Below, in pieces: positions 18,446-27,053 of a stretch of DNA of 64,000 nt. The stretch is from NCBI GenBank assembly GCA_963849695.1, contig CAWKIT010000011.1, positions 1 to 64,000 of the forward strand, given 5' to 3'. The stretch comes from DASSUW01 sp963849695 (GTDB lineage Bacteria > Actinomycetota > Thermoleophilia > Solirubrobacterales > Solirubrobacteraceae). The position numbers and the translations under genes are program-made. The first letter of the stretch is position 1. The number at the start of each line of letters is the position of its first letter. The notes beneath the pieces were generated by a model, which worked only from the letters and a program-made list of their open reading frames with translations, did not search any database and had not been told where the DNA came from.

Positions 18446-19546
18446 TCAGGCCAGGCCTAGCGCGGGGGCGACCTCGTCGCGCACCGTCGCGAGTACAGCG
18501 TCGCGGCGATAGGGCGCCATCGCGGCGGCCGCGCGGGCTGCGTAGCTCTTGCGGTCCGTCAGTGCCAGGCCGACGCGCAGCGCGGCGGCGAGCGCGGGGG
18601 CCGAGACGTCGGCCGCGACGAGCTCGGGCGCGAGGCTGCGGGCGACCGGCAGCGCCTCGTAGGCGCCCGGCGAGGGAACGGTGATCAACGGCGTGCCGGC
18701 GGCCAGCGCCTCGAGCTGGGCGAGGCCGTGATCCTCGCGGCGCGAGGCGTTGACGAACGCCCGGGCGTGCGCGACCCGCGCGATCCACTCGTCGTGCGGG
18801 ACCGCTCCCGCCCATTCGACGCCGCGCGGCTCTGGAACTCCGCAGCGGTCGAGCCAGGCCAGGCCGGCGGCGCGATCGGCGCCCCCGATCACGAGCCGCA
18901 CGCGCTCTGGCGCGGCGAGCGCCCAGGCGGCGCACAGGATGTCGATGCCGCGCTTCCACAGCCAGCCGGCGTAGGCGACGACCTCCGGCTGCCGATCAGC
19001 GCTCATCGGGCTCGCCTCGACCGGCACCGGCAGCGGGATCACCCGCGTCGCGCCGGCCGCGGGCGGCTCCGCGGCGTCGGCCGCCGCCCGCCCCCACGGC
19101 AGCAGCAGGTCGGCGGCGCGGAACACCTGCCGTTCGCGGGCGCGCTGCCAGGCCCCGCTCCAGCCCGGGCGGTTGAGTGCCGTCGGCGAGTCGAACCGCA
19201 CCGCCCAAGGCACCCGCGGGCGCGCGAGCAACAGCGCGGTGGTGGCGCCCGACACGATCACGGCGCGCGCGTCGCGCGTCGCATGCGCAGCCCGCCGGGC
19301 GGCCAGGCCCTCGACCACGTCGATCGCCGTGATCTGTCGCCGCAGCCGCCCGGTCGCGCCGAACCTCACGCGCACCACGCGGCAGCTCAGCCCCGCGTCC
19401 GCGAACAGCTCGGCGAGCGCGTCGTCGGCGTGCCGCAGCCCGAGCGTGGTGCCGAGCGAGAGGAGGGCGACGTCGACGCTGCCGGACAGGCCCGGCAGGT
19501 TAACTGCGGCGTCCGTGCCGCTCCCCAAGGCCGTCCGCCATCTCAC
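18446..19546 (-). CDS. glycosyltransferase, GT4-like
   Basis: About 366 residues. The C-terminal nucleotide-sugar half is clear: VVAYAGWLWKRGIDILC, LVIGGADRAAG, GVEWAGAVPHDEWI and the donor-site stretch SRREDHGLAQLEALAAGTPLI. The N-terminal half is less conserved. Start is uncertain: GTG 19546 is used here, TTG 19528 is possible, and both overlap the start of the divergent methyltransferase. Probably adds a sugar to a surface glycan or secondary metabolite. Confidence 0.75.
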   Translation of the reverse strand: MRWRTALGSGTDAAVNLPGLSGSVDVALLSLGTTLGLRHADDALAELFADAGLSCRVVRVRFGATGRLRRQITAIDVVEGLAARRAAHATRDARAVIVSGATTALLLARPRVPWAVRFDSPTALNRPGWSGAWQRARERQVFRAADLLLPWGRAAADAAEPPAAGATRVIPLPVPVEASPMSADRQPEVVAYAGWLWKRGIDILCAAWALAAPERVRLVIGGADRAAGLAWLDRCGVPEPRGVEWAGAVPHDEWIARVAHARAFVNASRREDHGLAQLEALAAGTPLITVPSPGAYEALPVARSLAPELVAADVSAPALAAALRVGLALTDRKSYAARAAAAMAPYRRDAVLATVRDEVAPALGLA

Positions 19547-20189
19547 GCCCGACGCGATCCGCCACGACGTGCGGCTGCGCGCCCTCGCCGTCGGCTCCGG
19601 CCTCATCCCGCCGCGGCTGATGCACACGCAGCCGGAGGCGGACCTGCTCGCACAGCTCGCCGCCCCGCGGCGGACGGCGGTCGAGATCGGTGTCTATGAG
19701 GGCTCGTCCGCGCTCGTGCTCGCGCGCGCCCTGCCGGTCGACGCGGTGCTGCACCTGATCGACCCGTTCGTCGACAGCCGCGGTCTCGCCGCCGGCTGGC
19801 GCGGCACGGCATGGGCCACTCGCCGCGTGGTCGAGCGAGCGGTGCTCGAACGAGGCGGCCCGACGCTGCGCTGGCACATCGAGCGCAGCCAGGACACGGG
19901 AGCGCGGTGGGCGGAGCCGGTCGACCTCGTGTTCGTCGACGGCGACCACGAGCTGGAGAGCTGCCGGCGCGACTGGGAGCTGTTCAGTCGCTGGGTGACG
20001 CCCGGCGGCGTCGTGGTGTTCCATGACGCGCGCCAGGACAAGCCGGGCGGCGAGGGGCTGCCTGGGAACGGCGGAGTTCCGGGCCCGACCACGCTCGTCG
20101 ACGAGCTGTTCCGCGGTCCGGACGCGCTCGACGGGTGGCGGATCCGCACCGAGCTGCAGACGACGGTCGCCGTCGAACGGGTCAGCTGA
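19515..20189 (+). CDS. class I SAM-dependent methyltransferase, Methyltransf_24 type
   Basis: 224-residue enzyme of the CmcI/Methyltransf_24 group. Motif I is VEIGVYEGSSALVLARAL, motif II LIDPFVDS, and the acidic loop DLVFVDGDHELESCRRDWE precedes GGVVVFHDARQD. Commonly methylates sugars or natural products. GTG 19515 selected; its first 31 bases overlap the opposite-strand glycosyltransferase start region. The 3' end overlaps the next convergent gene by 8 bases. Confidence 0.82.
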   Translation: MPLPKAVRHLTPDAIRHDVRLRALAVGSGLIPPRLMHTQPEADLLAQLAAPRRTAVEIGVYEGSSALVLARALPVDAVLHLIDPFVDSRGLAAGWRGTAWATRRVVERAVLERGGPTLRWHIERSQDTGARWAEPVDLVFVDGDHELESCRRDWELFSRWVTPGGVVVFHDARQDKPGGEGLPGNGGVPGPTTLVDELFRGPDALDGWRIRTELQTTVAVERVS

Positions 20190-20853
20190 GCGCGGCTCTC
20201 ATGTCGCGCACACGCTGCTCGACCGGCACGCCGAGGCAGTGCACGATCCGGGGCCGGTCTGCCGGGTGGAGGTACGCACTGTTCCACTCGAGCGGCAGGA
20301 ACTGGGTTCCGGCGGTGAACGGCGACGGGCGCGCAGGACCGAAGCGGCGCGGCTCGCGGCGGGTGAGGCGCGCCGCCAGGCGGTGCCCGCGACCGCGCAG
20401 CCCGGGCTCGAGCGCGCCCGGCAGGTCGTAGCCGAGCGCGTCGAGCAGCGCGGCGTTCTCCCACCACGGGTGGTGGATCAGCCGCCTCGCGCTCCACGTG
20501 CGGTCGAGGAGGTCGCGCGCGAGATCGCCCGACCGGACCAGCATCACGCCGGTGTTCGGTACCTCACCGTGGGGCACCAGCCCGAGGAACCGGTCCGGCG
20601 CGAGCTCGCCGGCGATGTCGCGGGTCCCGTCGACGATCACGGCGTCGGCGTCGATCCACAGCACGAGGTCGTACGCCGCCAGCGCCTCGCGAAGCATCGG
20701 CACCTTCGCCCATGCCGGCGGGCGCCGCGGATCGGCCTCGGTGGAGGTGATCAGCTCGTATCCGTGCCGCTCGGCGTAGGCCGCGAACGTCGGCAGCGAG
20801 ATCTCGAGCAGCGCCTCGTGCGGCCCCGAGCCGATCGAGCACAGCGCCTTCAC
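20182..20853 (-). CDS. glycosyltransferase, GT34-like (GMA12/MNN10)
   Basis: 223-residue GT-A fold protein. The DxD metal site is visible in YDLVLWIDADAVIVD, preceded by YAERHGYELITSTE and AKVPMLREAL, and followed by NTGVMLVRSGDLARD; this order is typical of galactosyltransferase/GMA12-like enzymes. GTG 20853 overlaps the stop of the upstream GT4 gene (GTGA), so the two are translationally coupled. Confidence 0.8.
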   Translation of the reverse strand: MKALCSIGSGPHEALLEISLPTFAAYAERHGYELITSTEADPRRPPAWAKVPMLREALAAYDLVLWIDADAVIVDGTRDIAGELAPDRFLGLVPHGEVPNTGVMLVRSGDLARDLLDRTWSARRLIHHPWWENAALLDALGYDLPGALEPGLRGRGHRLAARLTRREPRRFGPARPSPFTAGTQFLPLEWNSAYLHPADRPRIVHCLGVPVEQRVRDMRAALS

Positions 20854-21920
20854 CGCACGAGGCCGCGGTAGATGTCGGCCACGGCCGCCGCGCACGCGTC
20901 CCAGTCGAACCGGCGCGCGAACTCGCGCGCCGCGGCGCCCATCTCCGCCCGCCGCCCGGCGACGTCGCGCACCGCCGCGGCGAAGGCCTCGGCGTCGGGC
21001 GGTGCAAGCACCCCCGTGCGCCCGTCCTCGAGCGCCTCGGCGGTGGCCGTGCCGGTCGCCGCCACCACCGGCACGCCACGCGACTGCGCCTCGGCGACGA
21101 CGAGGCCGAACCCCTCGAGGGTCGAGCCGAACAGCAGCACGTCGGCGCTGTCGTAGAGCCGCCACTTGTCGGTCTCGCCGACGCGCCCCGTGAATCGCAC
21201 CGGCATGCCGGCCGCGCGTGCCGCCAGCTCCTCCTGCGGGCCCTCGCCGGCCACCACCAGCGACGCGTCGATGCCCGAGCGCCGCAGCGCCGCCAGCGTG
21301 TCGATCGCGAGCTCCGGCCGCTTGCGGGCCTCGAGCCGGCCGAGCTGGAGCAGTCGCAGCCCGGTGCCCGGCCAGGCCTCCGGCCAGCCCGCGGTCGGCC
21401 CCGGCGCGGCGATGCCCTCGCGCACGAAGTGCACCCGCTCGTCCGGGACGCCCGCCGCCACCAGCTCGCGGCGCGAGTGCTCGGACACGGTGACCACCGC
21501 GTCGGCCCGGCGCGCGATCGCCGCCTCGAGCCGCGCCCAGCGCGGGTACAGGTGATGGTGGTGCAGGACGACGGGGACGCGCGAGCGGGCCAGCGCGCGG
21601 CCGAGCAGCAGCGCCGGCCCGGTGTGGCGGACCGAGTGCCCGCGCAGGAGGTCGACCCGGCGCCCGCGGAGAAGCCGCAGCACGTAGGGCGTGAACACGA
21701 CCGGCGCGGCGACCCAGTGCAGCCCGACCCGGTGGCGCAGCACCGTGATGCGCCGGCCGGACGAAGGCGCCGCGGTGTGATCCCGCGGCAGGCCCAGCTC
21801 GAGGTCGACGCCGTGTGCAGGCAGCCGCGTCAGCAGCTCGCGCTCGTACACCTCGCCGCCGATCGTCGAACCGGCCCGCAGGGCGTAGTAGTGCGGCCCG
21901 CCCGCGGTCAACCGTCGCAC
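20850..21920 (-). CDS. glycosyltransferase, GT4 family
   Basis: 356-residue GT-B enzyme. N-terminal acceptor half with GGEVYERELLTRLPAHGVD; C-terminal donor half with LRLLQLGRLEARKRPELAI, SLVVAGEGPQEEL, VRFTGRVGETDKWRLY and the E-x7-E site GSTLEGFGLVVAEAQSRG. GTG 21920 is 8 bases after a TAGACT -10 on the minus strand, so probably leaderless. Its promoter overlaps that of the divergent methyltransferase. Confidence 0.88.
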   Translation of the reverse strand: MRRLTAGGPHYYALRAGSTIGGEVYERELLTRLPAHGVDLELGLPRDHTAAPSSGRRITVLRHRVGLHWVAAPVVFTPYVLRLLRGRRVDLLRGHSVRHTGPALLLGRALARSRVPVVLHHHHLYPRWARLEAAIARRADAVVTVSEHSRRELVAAGVPDERVHFVREGIAAPGPTAGWPEAWPGTGLRLLQLGRLEARKRPELAIDTLAALRRSGIDASLVVAGEGPQEELAARAAGMPVRFTGRVGETDKWRLYDSADVLLFGSTLEGFGLVVAEAQSRGVPVVAATGTATAEALEDGRTGVLAPPDAEAFAAAVRDVAGRRAEMGAAAREFARRFDWDACAAAVADIYRGLVR

Positions 21921-21928
21921 GGGCGCAG

Positions 21929-21938
21929 AGTCTAGGCT
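21929..21938. promoter_or_regulatory. overlapping divergent -10 elements
   Basis: AGTCTAGGCT carries TAGGCT on the plus strand (21933-21938) and TAGACT on the minus strand (21934-21929); the two hexamers share the central TA. Each stands 8 bases from its start codon (21947 plus, 21920 minus). Only 26 bases separate the two starts, so polymerases reading the two directions must compete. Confidence 0.6.
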
Positions 21939-21946
21939 CCGGCCGG

Positions 21947-22705
21947 ATGCCTCTCCGCCGGCACGCGCAGCGCATCGCACAGCGCGTGCTCGGCCCGGCG
22001 CATCCGGCGGTGCTCCGCCGCTGGCGGCGACTGCAGGCAGCCAGGCGCGCGCGGCGCGTGAGCTCGCTCACCCGCACCTTCGTCGCCTGGCACGGCCTGA
22101 CGGTGAGCGGCGGCCCGTTCGCCGGCCTCACCTATCCCGACGCCTCGGCGACGTCGCTGATCCCCAAGCTGCTCGGCGCCTACGAGCGCGAGCTGCACGC
22201 GGCCGTCGAGCGCGCGATCGGGGAAGGGCCGGCGCAGATCGTCAACGTCGGAGCCGCCGACGGCTACTACGCGGTCGGCCTCGCGCGCCGCTGCCCGGCC
22301 GCTGCTGTGCACGCCTTCGAGGCCGACTCGGGCGCCCGCGAGCGGCTCGCCCGCGTCGCGGCGGCGAACGGCGTCGTGATCCGGATCGAGGGCGCCGCCG
22401 GTCTCGACGACCTCCGCGGCCTCGACGGCCGCGCGCTCGTGGTCATCGACTGCGAGGGCTGCGAGGCGACGCTGCTCGATCCCGCGCAGGTTCCGTTCCT
22501 GCGCACCGCGACGATCGTCGCGGAGGTTCACGACTTCGCCGTCGCCGGCATCGGCGAGAAGATCGCCGCCCGCTTCGCCGCCACCCACGACGTGACGATG
22601 ATCCCGACCGGCGCCCAGCCGCCCGAACGCGGCTCGCCGCTTGCGCTCGCCCTCTCGGAATACCGGCCCGGTCCGATGCGGTGGGCCGTGATGTTCCCGA
22701 GCTGA
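21947..22705 (+). CDS. FkbM-like SAM-dependent methyltransferase
   Basis: 252 residues. SAM-binding motif IVNVGAADGYYAVGLARR, acidic residue in VHAFEADSGARERL, and VVIDCEGCEATLLDP fit the FkbM/Methyltransf_21 group that methylates sugars or polyketides. The basic N-terminal stretch RRHAQRIAQRV is unusual for the fold and may bind a membrane or acceptor. ATG 21947 is 8 bases after TAGGCT, with no ribosome site. Part of the glycosyltransferase/methyltransferase group. Confidence 0.8.
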   Translation: MPLRRHAQRIAQRVLGPAHPAVLRRWRRLQAARRARRVSSLTRTFVAWHGLTVSGGPFAGLTYPDASATSLIPKLLGAYERELHAAVERAIGEGPAQIVNVGAADGYYAVGLARRCPAAAVHAFEADSGARERLARVAAANGVVIRIEGAAGLDDLRGLDGRALVVIDCEGCEATLLDPAQVPFLRTATIVAEVHDFAVAGIGEKIAARFAATHDVTMIPTGAQPPERGSPLALALSEYRPGPMRWAVMFPS

Positions 22706-22722
22706 AGGGGTACGATTCAGAC

Positions 22723-23046
22723 GTGGAGCACGACCGCTTCGACGACGTCGAGTTCCGGGTCATGGAGCGCCCCGACCCGCCGCGGCGGCCACCGCGCATG
22801 CGGCGCTGGGTGCTCGCACTGGCCGGTGGAGTGCTCGCGGCCGGTGCGCTCGCGGCGGGCGCCTCGGCCCTCGGCGGCGGCGAAGACCAGCGGGCGCGCG
22901 AGACCGCCCCGCCGAAGCCGCGTACGAACATCATGTACACGGATCGCGGCACGCCGTACGCCCGCGACGGCCGTGACTGCGAGGTCGGCAAGGCGTTCGG
23001 CGACCACCGCAAGCGCGCGCGCAGCGCGTCGGAACTCCGTCATTAG
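22723..23046 (+). CDS. hypothetical single-pass membrane protein
   Basis: 107 residues. An acidic, Pro/Arg-rich cytoplasmic segment (residues 1-27) is followed by one membrane helix at about 28-50 (VLALAGGVLAAGALAAGAS) and an external tail with one Cys (GRDCEVGKAF). GTG 22723 is 6 bases after TACGAT (22711-22716), suggesting a leaderless message. Not recognised. Confidence 0.65.
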   Translation: MEHDRFDDVEFRVMERPDPPRRPPRMRRWVLALAGGVLAAGALAAGASALGGGEDQRARETAPPKPRTNIMYTDRGTPYARDGRDCEVGKAFGDHRKRARSASELRH

Positions 23047-23074
23047 TTCCAGATCGCTTGCGTCAGCCGGCGGA

Positions 23075-23095
23075 CCTGGCCTAACGTAGGGCAGG
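23075..23095. repeat. hairpin after the membrane protein gene
   Basis: CCTGGCCTA ACG TAGGGCAGG: nine pairs with one mismatch. The 13-mer AACGTAGGGCAGG (23083-23095) occurs inverted at 23630-23642, at the outer end of repeat copy C. Could act as a terminator or be one end of a larger element enclosing the gene at 23163. Confidence 0.45.
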
Positions 23096-23162
23096 CCACA
23101 CCATCACATTGGTGGTATCCGGCTCCAGAAGTAGAGCGCGTGGCCGAATACTTCGAGCACCG

Positions 23163-23513
23163 ATGTTCGCCCGCGCCTTCAGCCGGCTCCGCAAACAGGA
23201 GCGACTCGACCCCGAGGTCCACCTCGAGGCGTGCGCGATGTGCGCGGGCGACTACGTCAACCCGGTGGACTGGGAGCCGGTCGGCGACACGCACTGGTGG
23301 ATGCTGCTGCGCTGCGGCGCCTGCGACACCTGGCGCGAGACGACCGTCACCAACGCGGTCGCGGCGCGCTTCGACTTCGAGCTCGACCGCCGGCTGGACA
23401 TGATGACGCGCGCGCTCGACCGGATCGACAGGCGGCGGATGGCCGCCGACGTCGAGACGATGATCGAGGCGCTGCGGCGCGGGCTGGTCGACGCCGCCGA
23501 CTTCGGTCGTTAG
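23163..23513 (+). CDS. hypothetical zinc-ribbon-like protein
   Basis: 116 residues. Two CxxC pairs, C24/C27 (ACAMCAGDYV) and C51/C54 (RCGACDTWRE), form a probable zinc ribbon, followed by two long amphipathic helices (RRLDMMTRALDRIDRRRMAADVE is the first part). No known family assigned. ATG 23163 has no ribosome site, and the coding region lies between the inverted 13-mers described at 23083 and 23630. Confidence 0.65.
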   Translation: MFARAFSRLRKQERLDPEVHLEACAMCAGDYVNPVDWEPVGDTHWWMLLRCGACDTWRETTVTNAVAARFDFELDRRLDMMTRALDRIDRRRMAADVETMIEALRRGLVDAADFGR

Positions 23514-23556
23514 TCGGGCTCCCAGCCGGGCCAGCGGTGAGCCGGAAGTCGGGCGT

Positions 23557-23648
23557 CGTCCTGGCTAGGTGCTGAATATCGATACCTAGGCAGGACAGCT
23601 CGCCGAAGCGGCCCGCTCGGCCGGCTCCCCCTGCCCTACGTTCGCCGG
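23557..23648. repeat. intergenic repeat element, copy C
   Basis: The core has arms CGTCCTGGCTAGGT (23557-23570) and ACCTAGGCAGGACA (23584-23597), 12 of 14 paired around an AATATCGAT centre. A GC-rich arm follows to 23648; read on the minus strand it begins GGCGAACGTAGGGCAGGGGG, a shortened form of the GGCGAAC...CTGGGTAGGG arm of copies A and B. No open frame. The remaining gene-free DNA to 23722 carries the promoter of the GDPD gene. Confidence 0.65.
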
Positions 23649-23722
23649 ACCCGCCGCGCCCGCCGACCCCGGTCACGCCAGATTGACCGGTCCGTCCGCG
23701 CCGTGCGCTTAACCTTCGCCAT

Positions 23723-24823
23723 ATGACACGCCGTCTCGCGCTCGTCGCGCTCCTCTCGCTTATCCTGCCCGCCGCGATGGCCGGCCCCGCCTCCGCCGGG
23801 AAGTCCCGCAAGTCGAAGAAGGCAGAGCCGCTGGTGATCGCGCACCGCGGCGCGTCCGGCTACCGGCCCGAGCACACGCTCGCCGCGTACGCGCTGGGCG
23901 CGCGCCTGGGCGCCGACTACATCGAGCCCGACCTCGTCTCCACCAAGGACGGCGTACTGGTCGCCCGGCATGAGAACGAGATCAGCGGGACGACCGACGT
24001 CGACCAGCACCCCGAGTTCGCGGCCCGCCGCACGACCAAGACGATCGACGGCCTCACCCTGACCGGCTGGTTCACCGAGGACTTCACGCTCGCCGAGCTC
24101 AAGACCCTGCGCGCGAAGGAGCGGATCCCGGCGATCCGCCAGCGCAACACGCTCTACGACGGTCGCTACCAGGTGCCGACCTTCCAGGAGGTCATCGACC
24201 TCTCCAAGCGGCTGTCGCGCAAGCTCGGGCGCACGATCGGGATCTATCCGGAGACCAAGCATCCGACCTACTTCCGCACGATCGGGCTGCCTCTCGAGGA
24301 GCCGCTCGTCCGCATCCTGAGGCGCAACGACCTCGACGACCGCCGCGATCGCGTGTTCGTCCAGTCGTTCGAGGTCTCGAACCTCCAGTGGCTCGACGAC
24401 CGCATCGACGTCCCGCTCGTGCAGCTGCTGTCCGGCCCGGCGGCCCGCCCCTACGACTTCGCCGCCGCCGGCGACCCGCGCACGTACGGCCAGATGGCCA
24501 CACCGGCGGGCCTGCGCGACATCGCCCGCTACGCCGACGGCGTCGGCCCGTCGAAGGACTACATCGTCCCGCGCGACGCCGCCGGTAACTCGCTGGCGCC
24601 GACGACCTTCGTCCGCGACGCCCACCGCGCCGGCCTGCTCGTCCACCCCTACACGTTCCGCAACGAGAACACGTTCCTGCCGCTCGAGCTGCGCACGTCA
24701 GGCAACCCCGCGGACTACGGCCGCGCGTTCGTGGAGTACGAGCAGTTCTTCGAGCTCGGCGTGGACGGGCTGTTCTCCGACAACCCGGACACGGCGGTCG
24801 AGGCTAGGGCGGATCTACGCTGA
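23723..24823 (+). CDS. secreted glycerophosphodiester phosphodiesterase
   Basis: 366 residues with an N-terminal signal peptide (RRLALVALLSLILPAAMAGPASA). GDPD TIM-barrel motifs: VIAHRGASGYRPEHT (catalytic His and Arg), ADYIEPDLVSTKDG, VARHENEISGTTDV (second His), and GIYPETKHPTYF. Cleaves glycerophosphodiesters to glycerol-3-phosphate and an alcohol outside the cell; scavenging of phosphate or turnover of lipid/teichoic-like polymers. ATG 23723 is 7 bases after TAACCT, so leaderless. Confidence 0.92.
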   Translation: MTRRLALVALLSLILPAAMAGPASAGKSRKSKKAEPLVIAHRGASGYRPEHTLAAYALGARLGADYIEPDLVSTKDGVLVARHENEISGTTDVDQHPEFAARRTTKTIDGLTLTGWFTEDFTLAELKTLRAKERIPAIRQRNTLYDGRYQVPTFQEVIDLSKRLSRKLGRTIGIYPETKHPTYFRTIGLPLEEPLVRILRRNDLDDRRDRVFVQSFEVSNLQWLDDRIDVPLVQLLSGPAARPYDFAAAGDPRTYGQMATPAGLRDIARYADGVGPSKDYIVPRDAAGNSLAPTTFVRDAHRAGLLVHPYTFRNENTFLPLELRTSGNPADYGRAFVEYEQFFELGVDGLFSDNPDTAVEARADLR

Positions 24824-25949
24824 TCCGCCCGCCGGGGCCGACCGACAGCCGCCGACGCCCGGCCAGCAGCTCGAGCAGCTCGGCGCCGACGAGCTCGCGG
24901 CGCCAGCCGCGCAGCGTGCGGACGTCGGGCTCGCGCTCGCCGCGGCGGGCGGCGGCCACGATCGGCGCGAGGTCGGCGCGGGCGGCGATCAGCTCGTAGG
25001 CGAGGCCGGCCTCCTGCGCCCGGGCTCGCACGAGCGCCTCGGCGAGCGCGATGACCGGTCCGTCCTGCGGCTCCGTCCCGAGCCGCTCGGCCTCGTCGAG
25101 CCGCAGCGGCTCGGCGGCGCGGCCGCGCTCGATCGCGGCCAGCATGTCGTCGCCCCGGCGACGCACCACGTCGGGGTTCACGCCGCGGATCTGGGCGAGC
25201 TCCTTGCGGCTCGCCGGCGTGCGCTTGGCGAGCTCGACGACGGTCGGGTCGCGCACCACCGCCCCGACCGGCCGGTTCTCGCGCTCGGCGGTCCGCTCCC
25301 GCCACGCCGCGAGCTCGCGTGCCACGGCGCGTGAGCGCGAGTCGAGCCCGTTCACCCGCGGGAGCCGCCGCCATACCTCTTCCGGATCGCGCTCGTCGGA
25401 CGCCAGGGCGATCGCGCGGCACTCCTCCCGCGCCCACTCGAGCCGGTCGCTGGCCTCCAGCCGCCGGCGGATGTCGTCGGCCAGCGGCAGCAGGTGCTCG
25501 ACGTCCCCGCGCGCGTAGCGCAGCTGCTCGTCGGTCAGCGGCCGCGCGTCCCAGCGCGTGAAGCTCGCCGTCTTCGGCAGCCGCACCTTCAGGACGTCGT
25601 GCAGCAGCCCGTTGTAGCCGGCCTGCGCCGAGAAGCCGGCGAAGCCCGCCGCGACCTGGGTGTCGAACACGTTGACGACCTCGGTGCCCCACTCGCGCCG
25701 CAGGATCGCGATGTCCTGGCGGCCGGCGTGGAGGACGAGCTCGACCGCCGGCTCGGCCAGCACGCCGGCGAGCGGGGCGGGGTCGAATCCGGCGAGCGGG
25801 TCGAGCACCCACACTTCGTCGCCGACCACCACCTGCACCAGGCACAGCAGCGGCCGGTACCTGCCCTCGGGCAGGAACTCGGTGTCGAGCCCGAGACGTC
25901 CCGCCGCGCGAGCGCGGTCCGCGATCGCGGCGACGTCAGGCGTGTCCAA
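24804..25949 (-). CDS. rnd: ribonuclease D
   Basis: 381 residues. DEDDy exonuclease domain about 1-165: LGLDTEFLPEGRY (Asp/Glu), VLHAGRQDIAIL, VFDTQVAAGF and the Tyr-Asp pair in LRYARGDVEHLLPLA. HRDC domain about 205-290 (ARELAAWRERTAERENRPVG). Trims 3' ends of tRNA and other stable RNAs. TTG 25949 is selected; its ribosome site GGGAGAAG lies inside the GNAT remnant that overlaps the start. The 3' end overlaps the convergent GDPD gene by 20 bases. Confidence 0.92.
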   Translation of the reverse strand: MDTPDVAAIADRARAAGRLGLDTEFLPEGRYRPLLCLVQVVVGDEVWVLDPLAGFDPAPLAGVLAEPAVELVLHAGRQDIAILRREWGTEVVNVFDTQVAAGFAGFSAQAGYNGLLHDVLKVRLPKTASFTRWDARPLTDEQLRYARGDVEHLLPLADDIRRRLEASDRLEWAREECRAIALASDERDPEEVWRRLPRVNGLDSRSRAVARELAAWRERTAERENRPVGAVVRDPTVVELAKRTPASRKELAQIRGVNPDVVRRRGDDMLAAIERGRAAEPLRLDEAERLGTEPQDGPVIALAEALVRARAQEAGLAYELIAARADLAPIVAAARRGEREPDVRTLRGWRRELVGAELLELLAGRRRLSVGPGGRISVDPP

Positions 25950-26037
25950 TTGGCTTCTCCCAGCGCACGGCCTCCCACACCGTGCGCATCCCGGCCGACC
26001 TGTAGAGCGCGAGCGCCCCGGTGGTCCGAATGGTCAC
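25936..26037 (-). pseudogene. C-terminal remnant of a GNAT acetyltransferase
   Basis: 33-residue frame TTGALALYRSAGMRTVWEAV and RWEKPIGHA, which is the closing strand-helix of a GNAT fold; the acetyl-CoA site is missing. Its apparent GTG start overlaps the L,D-transpeptidase stop (GTGA), and its own stop lies inside the RNase D start region. Probably a full GNAT gene once preceded rnd, and its 5' part was deleted when the transpeptidase gene was joined. Confidence 0.5.
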
Positions 26038-27053
26038 CGGATGAGAACCGGCGTGCCGATCGGCACCCGCGGATAGAGGTCGATCACGTCGGCAACGCGC
26101 ATGCGGATGCAGCCGTGCGAGGCGCGCGTGCCGATCGAGTACTCGAGAGCAGTGCCGTGGATGCCGACGCCGCCGACGATCCCGAGCCAGCGCGCCTTGA
26201 GCGGGTTCTCCGGCGATCCGCCCGGCACGACCTCGTTGCGGTAGGCGCCGGCCCACGGCTCGTCGGGCGCGCTCCAGGCCGGGTCGACGGCCTTGTTCTG
26301 GATCGTGAAGCGGCCGGTCGGCGTCGCGTACCCCGGCGCGCCGACGGCGATCCCGTAGGTGCGTCTCCACCTGAGGTTCCTGAACAGCCGCAGCTTGAAG
26401 TGCGCGCGATCGATCGTCACGACCGTCGGGTACCGCTTGCGGAGGTCGTTGGCGTTGACCCTCGGGGGCACGCGCTTGCGCTCGGCGCGGATGATGCGAG
26501 CCGCATGGGGGTCGGCGAGCAGCACGTCGAGCCGCTTCGCGAGCGCCTTCTGGTCGATCGACCAGCCCATGCGGGCGCGGCGCAGCTTCATCCTGCGCAC
26601 CGTCATCGTCAGCCTGGCGCTGCGGCGCCTGATGTACGAGCGGAGGTCGACGTTGTAGGCGAAGCGCGCCAGCCGGTTGCCGTTGTACGTGACGTGCAGC
26701 GGCACGTCGACCGGGCGCGTCCCGTCGGGCGCGGGCGGGGTCGCGTTCGCCGCGATGTTGGCCCGCCGCGCGGTCTTCAGCGCATCGAAGACGAGGCCGA
26801 TCCGCCGTGTGTAGAGGTGGCTGCGGGTTCCGGCCACGCGGACCTGGATCCGCCGGGCGAGCTTCGCGCTGAACGTCGAGTCGAGCAGCGCCGCGGCCTG
26901 GGACAGCGTGAGGCCGCCGACGGGCAGCCCGGCGGCGGTGGCGCCGAGCGGGATGACCGGCTCAGGAGGGGGTGTGGGTGCGGGGACCGGGTCCTGCGCG
27001 GCAGCCGCCGCGGGGAGCATCAACAGGATCGCGACGGCTATCACCAGGCGCAT
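26034..27053 (-). CDS. L,D-transpeptidase (YkuD domain), secreted
   Basis: 339 residues. Signal peptide at 1-20 (MRLVIAVAILLMLPAAAAAQ), Pro-rich linker, a peptidoglycan-binding-like domain in the middle, and a YkuD domain from about 210 (VVTIDRAHFKLRLFRN) to the end. Catalytic block: HGTALEYSIGTRASHGCIRM, with the Cys nucleophile in SHGCIR. Forms 3-3 cross-links or attaches proteins to peptidoglycan. ATG 27053 is 8 bases after TACGCT; an in-frame start at 27134 would destroy the signal peptide. Confidence 0.92.
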   Translation of the reverse strand: MRLVIAVAILLMLPAAAAAQDPVPAPTPPPEPVIPLGATAAGLPVGGLTLSQAAALLDSTFSAKLARRIQVRVAGTRSHLYTRRIGLVFDALKTARRANIAANATPPAPDGTRPVDVPLHVTYNGNRLARFAYNVDLRSYIRRRSARLTMTVRRMKLRRARMGWSIDQKALAKRLDVLLADPHAARIIRAERKRVPPRVNANDLRKRYPTVVTIDRAHFKLRLFRNLRWRRTYGIAVGAPGYATPTGRFTIQNKAVDPAWSAPDEPWAGAYRNEVVPGGSPENPLKARWLGIVGGVGIHGTALEYSIGTRASHGCIRMRVADVIDLYPRVPIGTPVLIR

